In this document: in pieces, positions 27,896 to 35,905 of the stretch
Layout: each line of letters starts with the position of its first letter
How positions within the stretch are numbered: the first letter of the stretch is position 1
NCBI GenBank assembly: GCA_964360635.1
Contig: CAYHXO010000010.1
Coordinates: 1 to 64,000, forward strand
Direction of reading: 5' to 3'
Length of the DNA: 64,000 nucleotides
DNA from: CALRGE01 sp964360635
GTDB lineage: Bacteria; Patescibacteriota; Gracilibacteria; UBA1369; 2-02-FULL-48-14
The notes under the pieces: generated by a model
The model's input: only the letters and a program-made list of their open reading frames with translations
Told to the model about the DNA's origin: nothing
The model's database searches: none
Translations under genes and position numbers: made by a program

Positions 27896-29645
27896 TCTCA
27901 AGAGCGGCTCTAAATTTCATCATGCTTTCATCGATAACTCTCTCAACTTGCCTTGAAAGTGGATCTCTTGCCATAACTTCAAGCGCCTCTGCAAATTGCA
28001 AAAATTCTGGAATATCTACACCTCGTGAAACTTCCATAACAGACAATCTCACCTCAAGCGTTGCCAGCATTGTTTCAAGAACACGAGTCAACCCGGCAGC
28101 AAATAGCATTTTTTCAAGACCGGCTTTTTTCTGAGCTTCATTCGCACCTTTGTCGTACAAAGTTTCTCCAAGTTTATGAAAATAAATCGCTAAATTATAT
28201 AAGTCATAAAGTTTTTCCGCATATTCATCTGGTTTTCCTCCATATTTCTTCTCCAATTCCTCCAAACGCGCCTTATCCTTAGCAGTAAAGTTCGTGAGGT
28301 GTGCAACTGTTGGCAGATGTTTAACGAAAGCAGATTTTTGCTTTTCACGAAGTTCTTTCAATCGCTCAAATTCAAAATACTTATTCGCGACATATCCCTC
28401 ACAAATTCCCATACTTCTTGCTATCGGCTTAATAATTCCCTTTTCATCACCTTCATTCCATTTTTGAAAGATTACTTTTCCAAATTCTGCAGCAACATGA
28501 CTTGGAAATTTCGAATTTTTCTTAACTTCTGCAAAATAATAAGATTTTATATTAGTCTGACCTGTCACGGATATATCATGATCACCACCAAGTTTTCGTC
28601 CTTTACTATTATCGTATAGATAAGGTAGTTGCATTTTTAACTCATCTGAATCCCGCATAGCTTCTTCAATCTTATCTTTACTCAATTTTGTAGTAACTTC
28701 TGCTCTCTTCTGACTGTAATCAGCCAATTCAGTTTGACGTTTCTTTTTATTAACAAGCTCATATTCCGTACACCTAACCAGTATTTTTAAAAATCCATCA
28801 ACATCATCAACACGAGATCTTTCAGCCAAATCACCTTTATTACCCAAATCTACAATTAGAAAATTTACTAGGTGCTCAATCCACTCCTCAGAACCTGATT
28901 TATCAAGGAAAGCCTCATCACTAATACTAAGCTGACCAAAATTTCTCACTTCATGACGATTTTCTGGAATTGCTTTTAAAAAGTCGGCCAATGCAAATCT
29001 TAAATTCTGTTTTAACTTAATAACATATTTATAGCTCGATGATTCAGCACATACAGTCTCCTTACCCTCACGAATTTCAGAAACGGCACAAAATCTCTTT
29101 AAAAATTGATCTAAATCAGCGTCTATATTTCCTGTATCAAATTTATAATTGCTAAAAAATTCCTTTGCCAACTCCCCATCATTTTGCTGGAAATAAGCTC
29201 TTAATATTGTCTTAACATTTCTATTATGTTTTGGAATCCAATCAATAATACTTTTTATACTCTTACCTCCATCAAGAGAATTAAAAAAAATATTCAACAA
29301 CTGCCACCTCACATCTCCCATTTTGTCTGATAGTTTGCTGATTTCTTGATAAGGATTCTGAATTTCTCTACTCACAATCTGAATATCCTCTTGGTGCAAT
29401 TCCTCTTTCCTTTGTGCCCATTTTCCATCAAGATCACGAACTCTCTTCTCCTCAAAATCAACATCATCGATCATTTTCTTTTCCTTCTCTTCAAAATCAG
29501 CATAAAGCTCACCCGCTGCCGCCATAGCTTCCTTTAAAAAATTTTCACGATCAGCACCAAGAATTTCAGCAACTTCCGCCATTTGCATTGGAACTGATGT
29601 GCTTTGTGGTACTAATGCGCTCGTATCGTTTTTATGACTTTTCAT
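27879..29645 (-). CDS. Large helical hypothetical protein
   Basis: 588 aa, soluble, very rich in Lys and Glu and mostly helical, with predicted coiled coil at about 40-90 (DFEEKEKKMIDDVDFEEKRV) and about 295-330. No signal peptide, no membrane segment, no recognised domain. It lies on the strand opposite pta between pta and ackA. Clear own promoter. I cannot assign a function; it looks like a lineage-specific cytoplasmic protein. Confidence 0.75.
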   Translation of the reverse strand: MKSHKNDTSALVPQSTSVPMQMAEVAEILGADRENFLKEAMAAAGELYADFEEKEKKMIDDVDFEEKRVRDLDGKWAQRKEELHQEDIQIVSREIQNPYQEISKLSDKMGDVRWQLLNIFFNSLDGGKSIKSIIDWIPKHNRNVKTILRAYFQQNDGELAKEFFSNYKFDTGNIDADLDQFLKRFCAVSEIREGKETVCAESSSYKYVIKLKQNLRFALADFLKAIPENRHEVRNFGQLSISDEAFLDKSGSEEWIEHLVNFLIVDLGNKGDLAERSRVDDVDGFLKILVRCTEYELVNKKKRQTELADYSQKRAEVTTKLSKDKIEEAMRDSDELKMQLPYLYDNSKGRKLGGDHDISVTGQTNIKSYYFAEVKKNSKFPSHVAAEFGKVIFQKWNEGDEKGIIKPIARSMGICEGYVANKYFEFERLKELREKQKSAFVKHLPTVAHLTNFTAKDKARLEELEKKYGGKPDEYAEKLYDLYNLAIYFHKLGETLYDKGANEAQKKAGLEKMLFAAGLTRVLETMLATLEVRLSVMEVSRGVDIPEFLQFAEALEVMARDPLSRQVERVIDESMMKFRAALETTKAE

Positions 29646-29669
29646 GATCTTTTAAAAAACTTCACCTGA

Positions 29670-29698
29670 ATTATAACACAAAACAAGGAAAAGCTCAA
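29670..29698 (-). promoter_or_regulatory. Promoter of the 27879-29645 gene
   Basis: Minus strand TTGAGC (29698-29693), 17-nt spacer, perfect TATAAT (29675-29670). Leader of about 18 nt to the ATG at 29645. Confidence 0.8.
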
Positions 29699-29716
29699 GA
29701 TTCTCGGCAAGTTGAC

Positions 29717-30152
29717 CTAGAGTAGTTTCACATCCTTCTTCAGCCTTATTTTTGATTTTGTAATATTTTCCGCGACAGGTAACTTTTCAGGCATAGTGCC
29801 ACCAAGTTCCCGAATTGTTTGTCTTACCTTTTTTCCAACTTCGAAATGGCTTTTATTCGCTTTATCTTGACCACGAACTTCCTCGCGCCTTAATTTAGCC
29901 TCTGTTTGAGTTGCTCGAAAAAGATTCGCTGCCAATTCCTCACTTCCCATATGATCTAAAATAACCTCTTTTCTTGGATCTCCATTCTGAGCTATCAAAT
30001 AACACGCATAACGAGATAAATCATAATCAAATATCGTTCTTTCGGCTTCAGAACCTAATATAACCCAGTGGCGACATTAAATCTCTCGCACTCCAATACT
30101 CCGCTCCATATTTATTTAGTTTTTTGATATTTTCGAATACATTATTTGTCAT
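29717..30152 (-). pseudogene. dinD: Decayed dinD (DNA damage-inducible protein D) with internal deletions
   Basis: Two fragments of one DinD-like protein are seen. The N-terminal part (30152 to about 30060) reads MTNNVFENIKKLNKYGAEYW, then SARDLMSPLGY, and then runs into a stop after IRF. A frame change later the C-terminal part reads FDYDLSRYACYLIAQNGDPR directly joined to ILDHMGSEELAANLFRATQT and then EVGKKVRQTIRELGGTMPEKLP, ending at 29717. Full-length DinD is about 270-280 aa. The segment between LGY and DYDLSRYAC and a second segment between NGDPRKEV and LDHMGS are missing. So at least two deletions, one with a frameshift, have destroyed the gene. Confidence 0.8.
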
Positions 30153-30232
30153 AACAATTTTGATTAAAAACAAATTATATATATTTCCCATATTCTGAAA
30201 AACAAATTTCGTGCATAATAAGGAAGAATTAT

Positions 30233-30256
30233 CTGTTGTCAGAGCTCTGACAACAG
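30233..30256. promoter_or_regulatory. 24-bp perfect palindrome upstream of ackA
   Basis: CTGTTGTCAGAG followed directly by its exact reverse complement CTCTGACAACAG. It lies between dinD and ackA and ends 12 bases before the ackA ATG at 30269. A possible -10 CATAAT sits at 30214-30219, which would place the palindrome just after the transcript start. Likely an operator; a 12-bp hairpin with no loop is less likely. As dinD belongs to the SOS regulon elsewhere, a damage-response repressor is one possibility. Confidence 0.65.
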
Positions 30257-30268
30257 CCACCAAAATTT

Positions 30269-31297
30269 ATGTCCACACTAGTTATCAACGCCGGCTCATC
30301 TTCACTTCGATTCGCACTTTTTGACGGTGAAAAAGAACTCAATCGAGGTCACATCGACCGTATTAAAAGCCACGAAGAAGCAATGCGATCTGTTCTAAAA
30401 ATTCTAAAAGATCAAAAAATCGACAAAGTCGGCCATAGAGTTGTTCACGGTGGAGAAAAATTCACAAAGCCCACGAAAATCAACTTTCTAAACCTTCGCC
30501 AACTCGAAAAACTTTCCGAACTAGCGCCGCTACACAACCCGGCAAACATAGCATGTATAAAAGCCGCAAGAAAAGTTCTACCAAAAGCCACTCACTACGC
30601 AGTTTTCGACACTGCCTTCCACTCAACTCTACCTGAAAAAGCCTTCCTTTATGGCCTACCTTACAAACTCTACAAGAAAGAAGGAATACGACGCTACGGC
30701 TTCCATGGCACAAGCCATGAATACATTGCTGGCGAACTAAAAAAATATAAAAAAATAATCTCATGTCACATCGGCAACGGCGTTAGTGTCACTGCAATCC
30801 AAAACGGCAAATCTATAGATACATCAATGGGATTCACTCCACTAGAAGGGCCGATGATGGGAACTCGGAGCGGCACAATAGACCCGGCAATTATTTTCCA
30901 TCTAGCAAAAAATCGCCCAATGGCCGAAATCGAAAAAATCCTCGAACACGAATCCGGCTTCAAAGGCCTTTCTGAAATCAGCTCAGACATTCGAGACCTC
31001 TGGGCAAAACCAAAATCCGCCGGCACTCTCCGTGTATTCGACGTTTTCTCTTACCAAATGGCGAAAATAATATTAGGAATGTATGCCAACGGCCAACCGG
31101 CCGCCATTTCCTTCACCGCCGGCATTGGCGAAAACGCCTTTTATCTGCGTAGCCGCATCTGCAAATACCTCAACATTGACCTCGACGAAAAAGCGAACAA
31201 AGCCAATGCCCACGAAATATCCTCAAAAAAATCAAAAGTAAAAGTCTTCGTAATTAAAACAAACGAGGAACTACAGATAGCTCGAAAAATCGCATGA
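30269..31297 (+). CDS. ackA: Acetate kinase
   Basis: 342 aa. Makes acetate and ATP from acetyl phosphate and ADP, the partner reaction of Pta. ASKHA fold signatures: VINAGSSSLRFALF at residues 4-17, HRVVHGGEKF at about 56, AVFDTAFHSTLPE at about 113, YGFHGTSHEY at about 142, SMGFTPLEGPMMGTRSGTIDPA at about 192 and FTAGIGENA at about 270. It is some 50 residues shorter than typical acetate kinases (about 400 aa), with trimmed surface loops, as is common in reduced genomes. Separated from pta by the 588-aa gene and the dinD remnant. Confidence 0.94.
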   Translation: MSTLVINAGSSSLRFALFDGEKELNRGHIDRIKSHEEAMRSVLKILKDQKIDKVGHRVVHGGEKFTKPTKINFLNLRQLEKLSELAPLHNPANIACIKAARKVLPKATHYAVFDTAFHSTLPEKAFLYGLPYKLYKKEGIRRYGFHGTSHEYIAGELKKYKKIISCHIGNGVSVTAIQNGKSIDTSMGFTPLEGPMMGTRSGTIDPAIIFHLAKNRPMAEIEKILEHESGFKGLSEISSDIRDLWAKPKSAGTLRVFDVFSYQMAKIILGMYANGQPAAISFTAGIGENAFYLRSRICKYLNIDLDEKANKANAHEISSKKSKVKVFVIKTNEELQIARKIA

Positions 31298-31300
31298 TTT

Positions 31301-31392
31301 CCTTATCGCGACACAGTCACGATAACAACCTGATGGGGATTTAACATGTCACAAAATCCTAACCTGCAAAATGAGACACTGTCGCGATAAGG
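31301..31392. repeat. 92-bp element with 18-bp imperfect terminal inverted repeats
   Basis: CCTTATCGCGACACAGTC (31301-31318) and GACACTGTCGCGATAAGG (31375-31392) are inverted copies with 2 mismatches in 18. A third related core, GTCACGATAA, lies at 31316-31325. There is no T-tract after the right arm, so it is not a simple terminator. It could be a tiny non-autonomous transposon-like element or a multi-site operator ahead of the next gene. No clear target-site duplication is visible. Confidence 0.55.
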
Positions 31393-31427
31393 GTTTCGAC
31401 GGATTTTTCTAGTACAAGCTTCACATC

Positions 31428-31456
31428 TTGCGGGGGGGGGTAAGATATGTTATAAT
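31428..31456 (+). promoter_or_regulatory. Promoter with a G9 tract in the spacer (possible phase-variable promoter)
   Basis: -35-like TTGCGG (31428-31433), 17-nt spacer, perfect -10 TATAAT (31451-31456). A run of nine G (31432-31440) begins in the -35 and fills half of the spacer. Gain or loss of a G would change the -35/-10 distance. Leader to the ATG at 31477 is about 14 nt. Confidence 0.65.
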
Positions 31457-31476
31457 CATAAGATTTAAAACAAAAC

Positions 31477-31989
31477 ATGTCAGAACAACAAGCTGAAAAT
31501 AAATCGGATCAAATTAAAGAATCTACTGAAATCACAGTGGAAAACGCTAGAGAGTTGTCTGATAAACTCATAAATATGGGTGGCGGAGATGCAAGGATGC
31601 CAAACGGTGAACATACATACCGCTTTAAGCATGAAAGATGGGAAATAACTAATGGCCAACCTGACTCTAAGCGCAACTGGAGAACAAAAAATAGTCCTAG
31701 AGATGGAGTAGACGATATAATTTCAGTCACAAAAATTAAAGATAACCCATTCGAAGAAGACGAGAGTAAAAAAAGCTATAAAGGGGAAGTTATGGGTACA
31801 CTAACATTCAGGGTTACAAACCGAAACGACGGGTCACTTTATATAATATTAGGCTCAGAATCCAATGCTCCGGATAAAGACAATCATTATAAAGAAGTTG
31901 GAAGAATTAAGTGCGACAACAAAACTTGCACGAGCATCAACTCGGAATTGATTAAACAAAAGGCAGAGGAATTGAGCAATCTATTATGA
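31477..31989 (+). CDS. Hypothetical protein under the G9 promoter
   Basis: 170 aa, hydrophilic, no signal peptide or membrane segment. N-terminal 30 residues are charged (MSEQQAENKSDQIKEST). The middle shows strands (HTYRFKHERWEIT, GEVMGTLTFRVTN, GSLYIILGSES) suggesting a beta-rich domain. Two Cys (IKCDNKTCTS) near the end. No family recognised. Its TGA overlaps the ATG of a 46-codon gene. Confidence 0.65.
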   Translation: MSEQQAENKSDQIKESTEITVENARELSDKLINMGGGDARMPNGEHTYRFKHERWEITNGQPDSKRNWRTKNSPRDGVDDIISVTKIKDNPFEEDESKKSYKGEVMGTLTFRVTNRNDGSLYIILGSESNAPDKDNHYKEVGRIKCDNKTCTSINSELIKQKAEELSNLL

Positions 31990-32126
31990 ATGAAATAAAA
32001 ACAATTGAAGACGAAATTCAAAATCTTCAAAATGACGAAGCGACTTCTAAACCAAAAGACACATCAGGATATAAAAAGTACGCCGAAGAAAAGAAACGCC
32101 TGCTAGAATCCGTGAAAAACTTCTAA
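31986..32126 (+). CDS. Small charged protein, translationally coupled
   Basis: 46 aa: starts MNEIKTIEDEIQNLQNDEAT and ends KRLLESVKNF. Probably a short coiled coil. The ATG overlaps the stop of the upstream gene (ATGA at 31986-31989) and the stop overlaps the convergent gene by 4 bases, which fits the tight packing of real genes here. No family recognised. Confidence 0.5.
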   Translation: MNEIKTIEDEIQNLQNDEATSKPKDTSGYKKYAEEKKRLLESVKNF

Positions 32127-34045
32127 ATCTTCATCTCATAAAGTGCCGTATCCGTCACCATGTAAAGCATAGATTTGATTCTATCGTAATACATATCTTT
32201 AACTGTTTCTTCTATACCATCCAAACGATACTGAGAACCATAAGTTAGATCGTCATTTCGAGTACTCTTTGTGTAAACGAGAATAGTATTTGACCCGGAA
32301 TCAAGCACATAAATCTGACTCATATCAAGCTCTGTATAGATTTTTGTTACCCGTGTAACAGGTGTAAGTGGAGCCTGTTGGAAAGTAATTGTCACTTCCT
32401 TTCCACTTAAATATTTCTTAATTGTTCCATCAGCATCAACAGTCCAAACATTACCATCAATTGCGAAAGAAACCGCTTTGCTAAGATCAACTGCATCACT
32501 AAAATAGGCTGTTGCAGCTGAATATGCCGTTCGACCATGAGTATATTTCCAAATTTGATTGCCAATAGAATCAAGAATGTAAACCTTAGAGGAATAGCTT
32601 GTGACTGAATTTCCTTTTTTCCACTCAACATCAGCCGTATCAGCAAATTGAGTATTGCCATCTTCATATTCAATCAATTTTCCTTCTGAAGTTAAAAGCA
32701 ATAACTTCTGCTGATCAACAAAGTAATTACCAGCAATAGCATTACCGGCAATTTCAACAGCAGCCTGGACTTGATCAATCAAAATTTGGAAAATACTGCC
32801 ATCAGTAAACCCAACAATTCGATCTTTATAAGGTGCAATTCCCAAAATTGGAGAAGTAGATGTAAAATCAGCGAGTTTAATTAACTCATCATCAACTCGA
32901 ACAACATTATCTAAATAGTCTCGTTGCTCTGCAATTTTATCAATCATCTTGCTTGCCTCAGCGTGATAGTACTCTGAATTCAAAACTTCGACAGCAAGCG
33001 CCTGCGCATCATCAAGTAAAGCTGATGCCTTCTTTTTATCAAAACCTCCTTTAGTTCCTGCCTCATTTATATCTTCAGTCGCTGTGTCTAGATTCGCCTG
33101 CATGGCGTCTTTAGCTTTTTGAGACGTCAAATGCAAAGTTAAATAAGCGACTCCACCAACAAGAATCACAACTGAAGCAACAATCGCTATCAAAATCTTA
33201 TCTCTACCCCAAGTTTTCATACCATCCAAAACCTTCATTCGTTCTTGTCTTGCAGCCCACTCTCTTAGAATATGAATTGGCTTTCCCCACTTCACTTGAC
33301 CCAAAGCAGACTTGGCACGACTGATATGAGTATTAGAAGTTTTCTCATGTTTAATTTCTCGCTCAACAAAAATTTCTTTACTCTCGGATTTCTCAAGAAT
33401 ATCGAAAGTGAGTAAAGCCATCTGTTCCTCAATGTCTCCTGAAATCATTTCTTCAAGCTCCTTCACAGCTTCCATCAAAGATTGCTCGGAGAAAACCTTC
33501 GAAAGTTCACTTGGAGTCACATATTGAACCAGTTTACCTGTTACCAAAATCACTGAATCATTAACTTCAAGTACTCCACTTGCAATATTTTGGAATAAAT
33601 CTTCTGTATTTTTTTCATCAAAAAGACCTTCTGTAATCGAACTCACATGTCTTTTCCTTATAAGATAGCCCTGTGCATCCCCTCTTTGTGACAAGAAAAG
33701 CATATCTTTTTCAATCACACCGCACACAACATGCATATTCGGAACAAATTTCATATCAAGAGTCTTTTCCTTCTCATTTATCATCAAATTAACTTCACGA
33801 AGGGCATTTTCAAACCTGTCATAAGGATCGCCTGAAAGATCATCTAAATAATGATCCTGCAAAAGCTGAAAAGCTTCTTTTCCTATTTCCTCACCTGGAA
33901 CTTGGCTACTTCCAATAGACATCACCAAAAAAAGCGAAATCTTACTTTTACCCAATCCATCATCCCACTCCGTATAATAAGTCTCAGTAAAGCCGTTTGG
34001 CTTTCTCCCTATAAATAGCGATTTCTGATCAAGTTGCAAAAACAT
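32123..34045 (-). CDS. Membrane protein with N-terminal PP2C-like domain and C-terminal beta-propeller-like region
   Basis: 640 aa. Residues about 1-215 follow the PPM/PP2C phosphatase pattern: SLFLVMSIGSS near the start, LSQRGDAQGYLIR at about 125-137 (like GDSRAYL) and LEVNDSVILVTGK at about 165-177, where the canonical Ser-Asp-Gly is replaced by Thr-Gly-Lys. A metal-binding Asp is therefore missing and activity is doubtful. One membrane segment (ILIAIVASVVILVGGVAYLT) lies at about 281-300. After a helical stretch, residues about 375-640 show repeated strand motifs (GSIFQILID, NQIWKYTHG, GNVWTVDADG, SNTILVYTK) like a beta-propeller. So the phosphatase-like domain would be inside the cell and the propeller outside. 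Confidence 0.75.
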   Translation of the reverse strand: MFLQLDQKSLFIGRKPNGFTETYYTEWDDGLGKSKISLFLVMSIGSSQVPGEEIGKEAFQLLQDHYLDDLSGDPYDRFENALREVNLMINEKEKTLDMKFVPNMHVVCGVIEKDMLFLSQRGDAQGYLIRKRHVSSITEGLFDEKNTEDLFQNIASGVLEVNDSVILVTGKLVQYVTPSELSKVFSEQSLMEAVKELEEMISGDIEEQMALLTFDILEKSESKEIFVEREIKHEKTSNTHISRAKSALGQVKWGKPIHILREWAARQERMKVLDGMKTWGRDKILIAIVASVVILVGGVAYLTLHLTSQKAKDAMQANLDTATEDINEAGTKGGFDKKKASALLDDAQALAVEVLNSEYYHAEASKMIDKIAEQRDYLDNVVRVDDELIKLADFTSTSPILGIAPYKDRIVGFTDGSIFQILIDQVQAAVEIAGNAIAGNYFVDQQKLLLLTSEGKLIEYEDGNTQFADTADVEWKKGNSVTSYSSKVYILDSIGNQIWKYTHGRTAYSAATAYFSDAVDLSKAVSFAIDGNVWTVDADGTIKKYLSGKEVTITFQQAPLTPVTRVTKIYTELDMSQIYVLDSGSNTILVYTKSTRNDDLTYGSQYRLDGIEETVKDMYYDRIKSMLYMVTDTALYEMKI

Positions 34046-34060
34046 GTTTTCTTATTTAAG

Positions 34061-34079
34061 CTCACAGCTACTCTGTGAG
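34061..34079. promoter_or_regulatory. Hairpin in the leader of the PP2C-like gene
   Basis: CTCACAG-CTACT-CTGTGAG, a perfect 7-bp stem with a 5-nt loop, 16 bases upstream of the ATG at 34045 and inside the predicted leader. It may be an operator or an mRNA structure. Confidence 0.45.
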
Positions 34080-34098
34080 TCAGGCTAAATTCGTGCTT

Positions 34099-34127
34099 AC
34101 TCTACAAATATTCAAGAGGTTTGGCAA
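34099..34127 (-). promoter_or_regulatory. Promoter of the PP2C-like gene
   Basis: Minus strand TTGCCA (34127-34122), 17-nt spacer, TAGAGT (34104-34099). Predicted leader is about 47 nt and contains the hairpin at 34061-34079. Confidence 0.6.
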
Positions 34128-34145
34128 GGGCTACTACAAATAAAC

Positions 34146-34174
34146 TTGACTTCCGCATCGACTCGCATTAAATT
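34146..34174 (+). promoter_or_regulatory. Promoter of the rpmH-rnpA-yidC operon
   Basis: TTGACT (34146-34151), 17-nt spacer, TAAATT (34169-34174). Leader of about 14 nt to the rpmH ATG at 34195. Confidence 0.65.
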
Positions 34175-34194
34175 CACTTGGCTAATTTAAAAAT

Positions 34195-34347
34195 ATGCAA
34201 GGAAAGCTAAAAAAACTCAAAAGGGTACGAACACATGGCTTCATGAAAAGAATGTCGACTAAAAACGGCAGACTTGTAATTTCAAGAAGAAGAGCGAAAG
34301 GGCGAAAAATCCTTGCCGTATCTGTGCCTCGTGTTAAAACGAAATAA
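34195..34347 (+). CDS. rpmH: 50S ribosomal protein L34
   Basis: 50 aa, very basic. The family core VRTHGFMKRMSTKNGRLVIS followed by RRRAKGRKILAV matches the L34 pattern RTHGF.xRM.TKNGR..L..RRAKGR. The N-terminus (MQGKLKKLK) is shortened and differs from the usual MKRTYQPS, and there is a short C-terminal extension (SVPRVKTK). Position directly before rnpA is the classical arrangement. Confidence 0.93.
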   Translation: MQGKLKKLKRVRTHGFMKRMSTKNGRLVISRRRAKGRKILAVSVPRVKTK

Positions 34348-34669
34348 GCGGATTGGACACCGCGATAACATCGAAGATATTAAAGAAAACGGCCAGACAA
34401 TTGATGGTCGGTTTCTCATTATTCGAATTCGCAAAAATGAGCTCGGCGAAAATAGATATGCTGTGACCGTAAGTAAAAAAATGGAGAAATCAGCAGTAAA
34501 AAGAAATCGGATCAGGAGACAAATTCAAGAAGTTATACGTTTGAATGAAAAAAGTGATATCATTCCACAGAAATCCTTAGATATAATAATCTTCGCCAGA
34601 AAATCTCTCATGAAACTTAAATATCCAGGAATTGAATCTGCAATAATCGAAACCCTCAAAAAACTATGA
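34331..34669 (+). CDS. rnpA: RNase P protein component
   Basis: 112 aa from the GTG at 34331 (MLKRNKRIGHRDNIEDI), the usual RnpA start pattern; it overlaps rpmH by 17 bases. A TTG at 34313 would also be in frame but adds six unusual residues. Binds the RNase P RNA (rnpB at 101) and helps hold the pre-tRNA leader. The signature basic helix KRNRIRRQIQEVIR lies at about 59-72. Small and basic as usual. Confidence 0.93.
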   Translation: MLKRNKRIGHRDNIEDIKENGQTIDGRFLIIRIRKNELGENRYAVTVSKKMEKSAVKRNRIRRQIQEVIRLNEKSDIIPQKSLDIIIFARKSLMKLKYPGIESAIIETLKKL

Positions 34670-35886
34670 AAAAAAATGACATTCTCTTTTATGTAATGAT
34701 TTTTTTGACAACTTTTTTGGTCATGCAGTTTTTTAAAACAGGCACTGCAGTTGACCCTGTTCTTGACCAAGGCGACATCGGCATGAAAATGAGTAAAAAT
34801 GAATATGCAATTGGGAAACCCCTTTCTCTCGAAATAAAAAATAATACAGCTGAAACTGTAGTGATTCCTTCTGAATGCCCTGAGGCACCATTGCAAATTT
34901 TCATGTTCAAAAGCGCTGGTTATGAAGAAATTAAATCCGATTTAGAAATTGATTGCAGCAAGGTCCAAGATATTACAATCGCGGCCGGAGCAAAAACAAC
35001 AGTCACATATAATGATTATTTATATTCACTTTTTGGACAAGTTGGCAGATACAAAATTGAGTATGGAGCATTCTCAACACCGGAATTTCTAATTGTGGAG
35101 CCGGGAATTTTCACAAGTGCATGGAGAAATCTGATTTATCAGCCGATGCTGAATCTTCTAATTGTAATTTTGACATACATGCCGGGCCACAATCTTGGTC
35201 TTGGAATAATAGTATTAACAATTTTAATCAGAACAATTCTACTTATACCTTCTCAAAAAGGTATGAAAGCGCAAAGAAGAATGCAATTACTACAACCAAA
35301 ACTTGAAGAACTTAAGAAAAAACACGCAAGCGATCAACAAAGATTGGCACAAGAAACAATGCTTCTATGGAAGAACCACAAGGTAAATCCACTTTCAAGC
35401 TGCTTACCACTATTAATTCAGTTACCAATTCTCATTGGTCTCTACGACGTAATATTAGGAGGCCTAAACCCGGACAGAGCTATATTGATATATGGATTCA
35501 TGCCTGAATTCTCTATAGAAAATATTAGCAGTCATTTCTTAGGATTTAACCTTCTTGAAAAAAGTTTAATTATCTTACCTATAATCGTGGGTGGTCTTCA
35601 ATTCTTACAAATGAAACTTATGATGGCGAAACAGAAGAAAGATAAAGGTGCCATAAAAACCATGGAAAATGATATGAAAATGGTTAACAACATGATGACA
35701 TATATGATGCCAATTATGATCGCCGTGTTCACAGCTTCAGCACCAGCAGCCGTTGGTTTATACTGGGGAACTTCAACTTTATATGGCATATTACAACAGC
35801 TTGTGGTAAATAAAGACGTGTCAGAAACTGCTGTAAGTAGCAGCGATGAAGTTAAAATCAGAATCATCAATAAAAATTCTAATTAA
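34666..35886 (+). CDS. yidC: Membrane protein insertase YidC/Oxa1
   Basis: 406 aa. Inserts membrane proteins alone or with SecYEG. One N-terminal membrane segment (about 6-24), a small outside-facing beta domain (about 30-140), then the conserved Oxa1 core from about 145 with PMLNLLIVILTYMPGHNLGL and on, the basic cytoplasmic hairpin (KGMKAQRRMQLLQPKLEEL), and LSSCLPLLIQLPILIGLYDV; a conserved Arg is found in LTILIRTILLIPS. The C-terminal membrane pair includes MTYMMPIMIAVFTASAPAAV. Starts by an ATGA overlap with rnpA. Confidence 0.95.
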   Translation: MKKNDILFYVMIFLTTFLVMQFFKTGTAVDPVLDQGDIGMKMSKNEYAIGKPLSLEIKNNTAETVVIPSECPEAPLQIFMFKSAGYEEIKSDLEIDCSKVQDITIAAGAKTTVTYNDYLYSLFGQVGRYKIEYGAFSTPEFLIVEPGIFTSAWRNLIYQPMLNLLIVILTYMPGHNLGLGIIVLTILIRTILLIPSQKGMKAQRRMQLLQPKLEELKKKHASDQQRLAQETMLLWKNHKVNPLSSCLPLLIQLPILIGLYDVILGGLNPDRAILIYGFMPEFSIENISSHFLGFNLLEKSLIILPIIVGGLQFLQMKLMMAKQKKDKGAIKTMENDMKMVNNMMTYMMPIMIAVFTASAPAAVGLYWGTSTLYGILQQLVVNKDVSETAVSSSDEVKIRIINKNSN

Positions 35887-35905
35887 TATTTAACGCTAAC
35901 TCGCG

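Noticed and set aside
34313..34330. Longer RnpA start at TTG 34313
   Set aside because: The GTG at 34331 gives the usual MLKRNKRI-type start; the extension adds MPYLCL with no family support.
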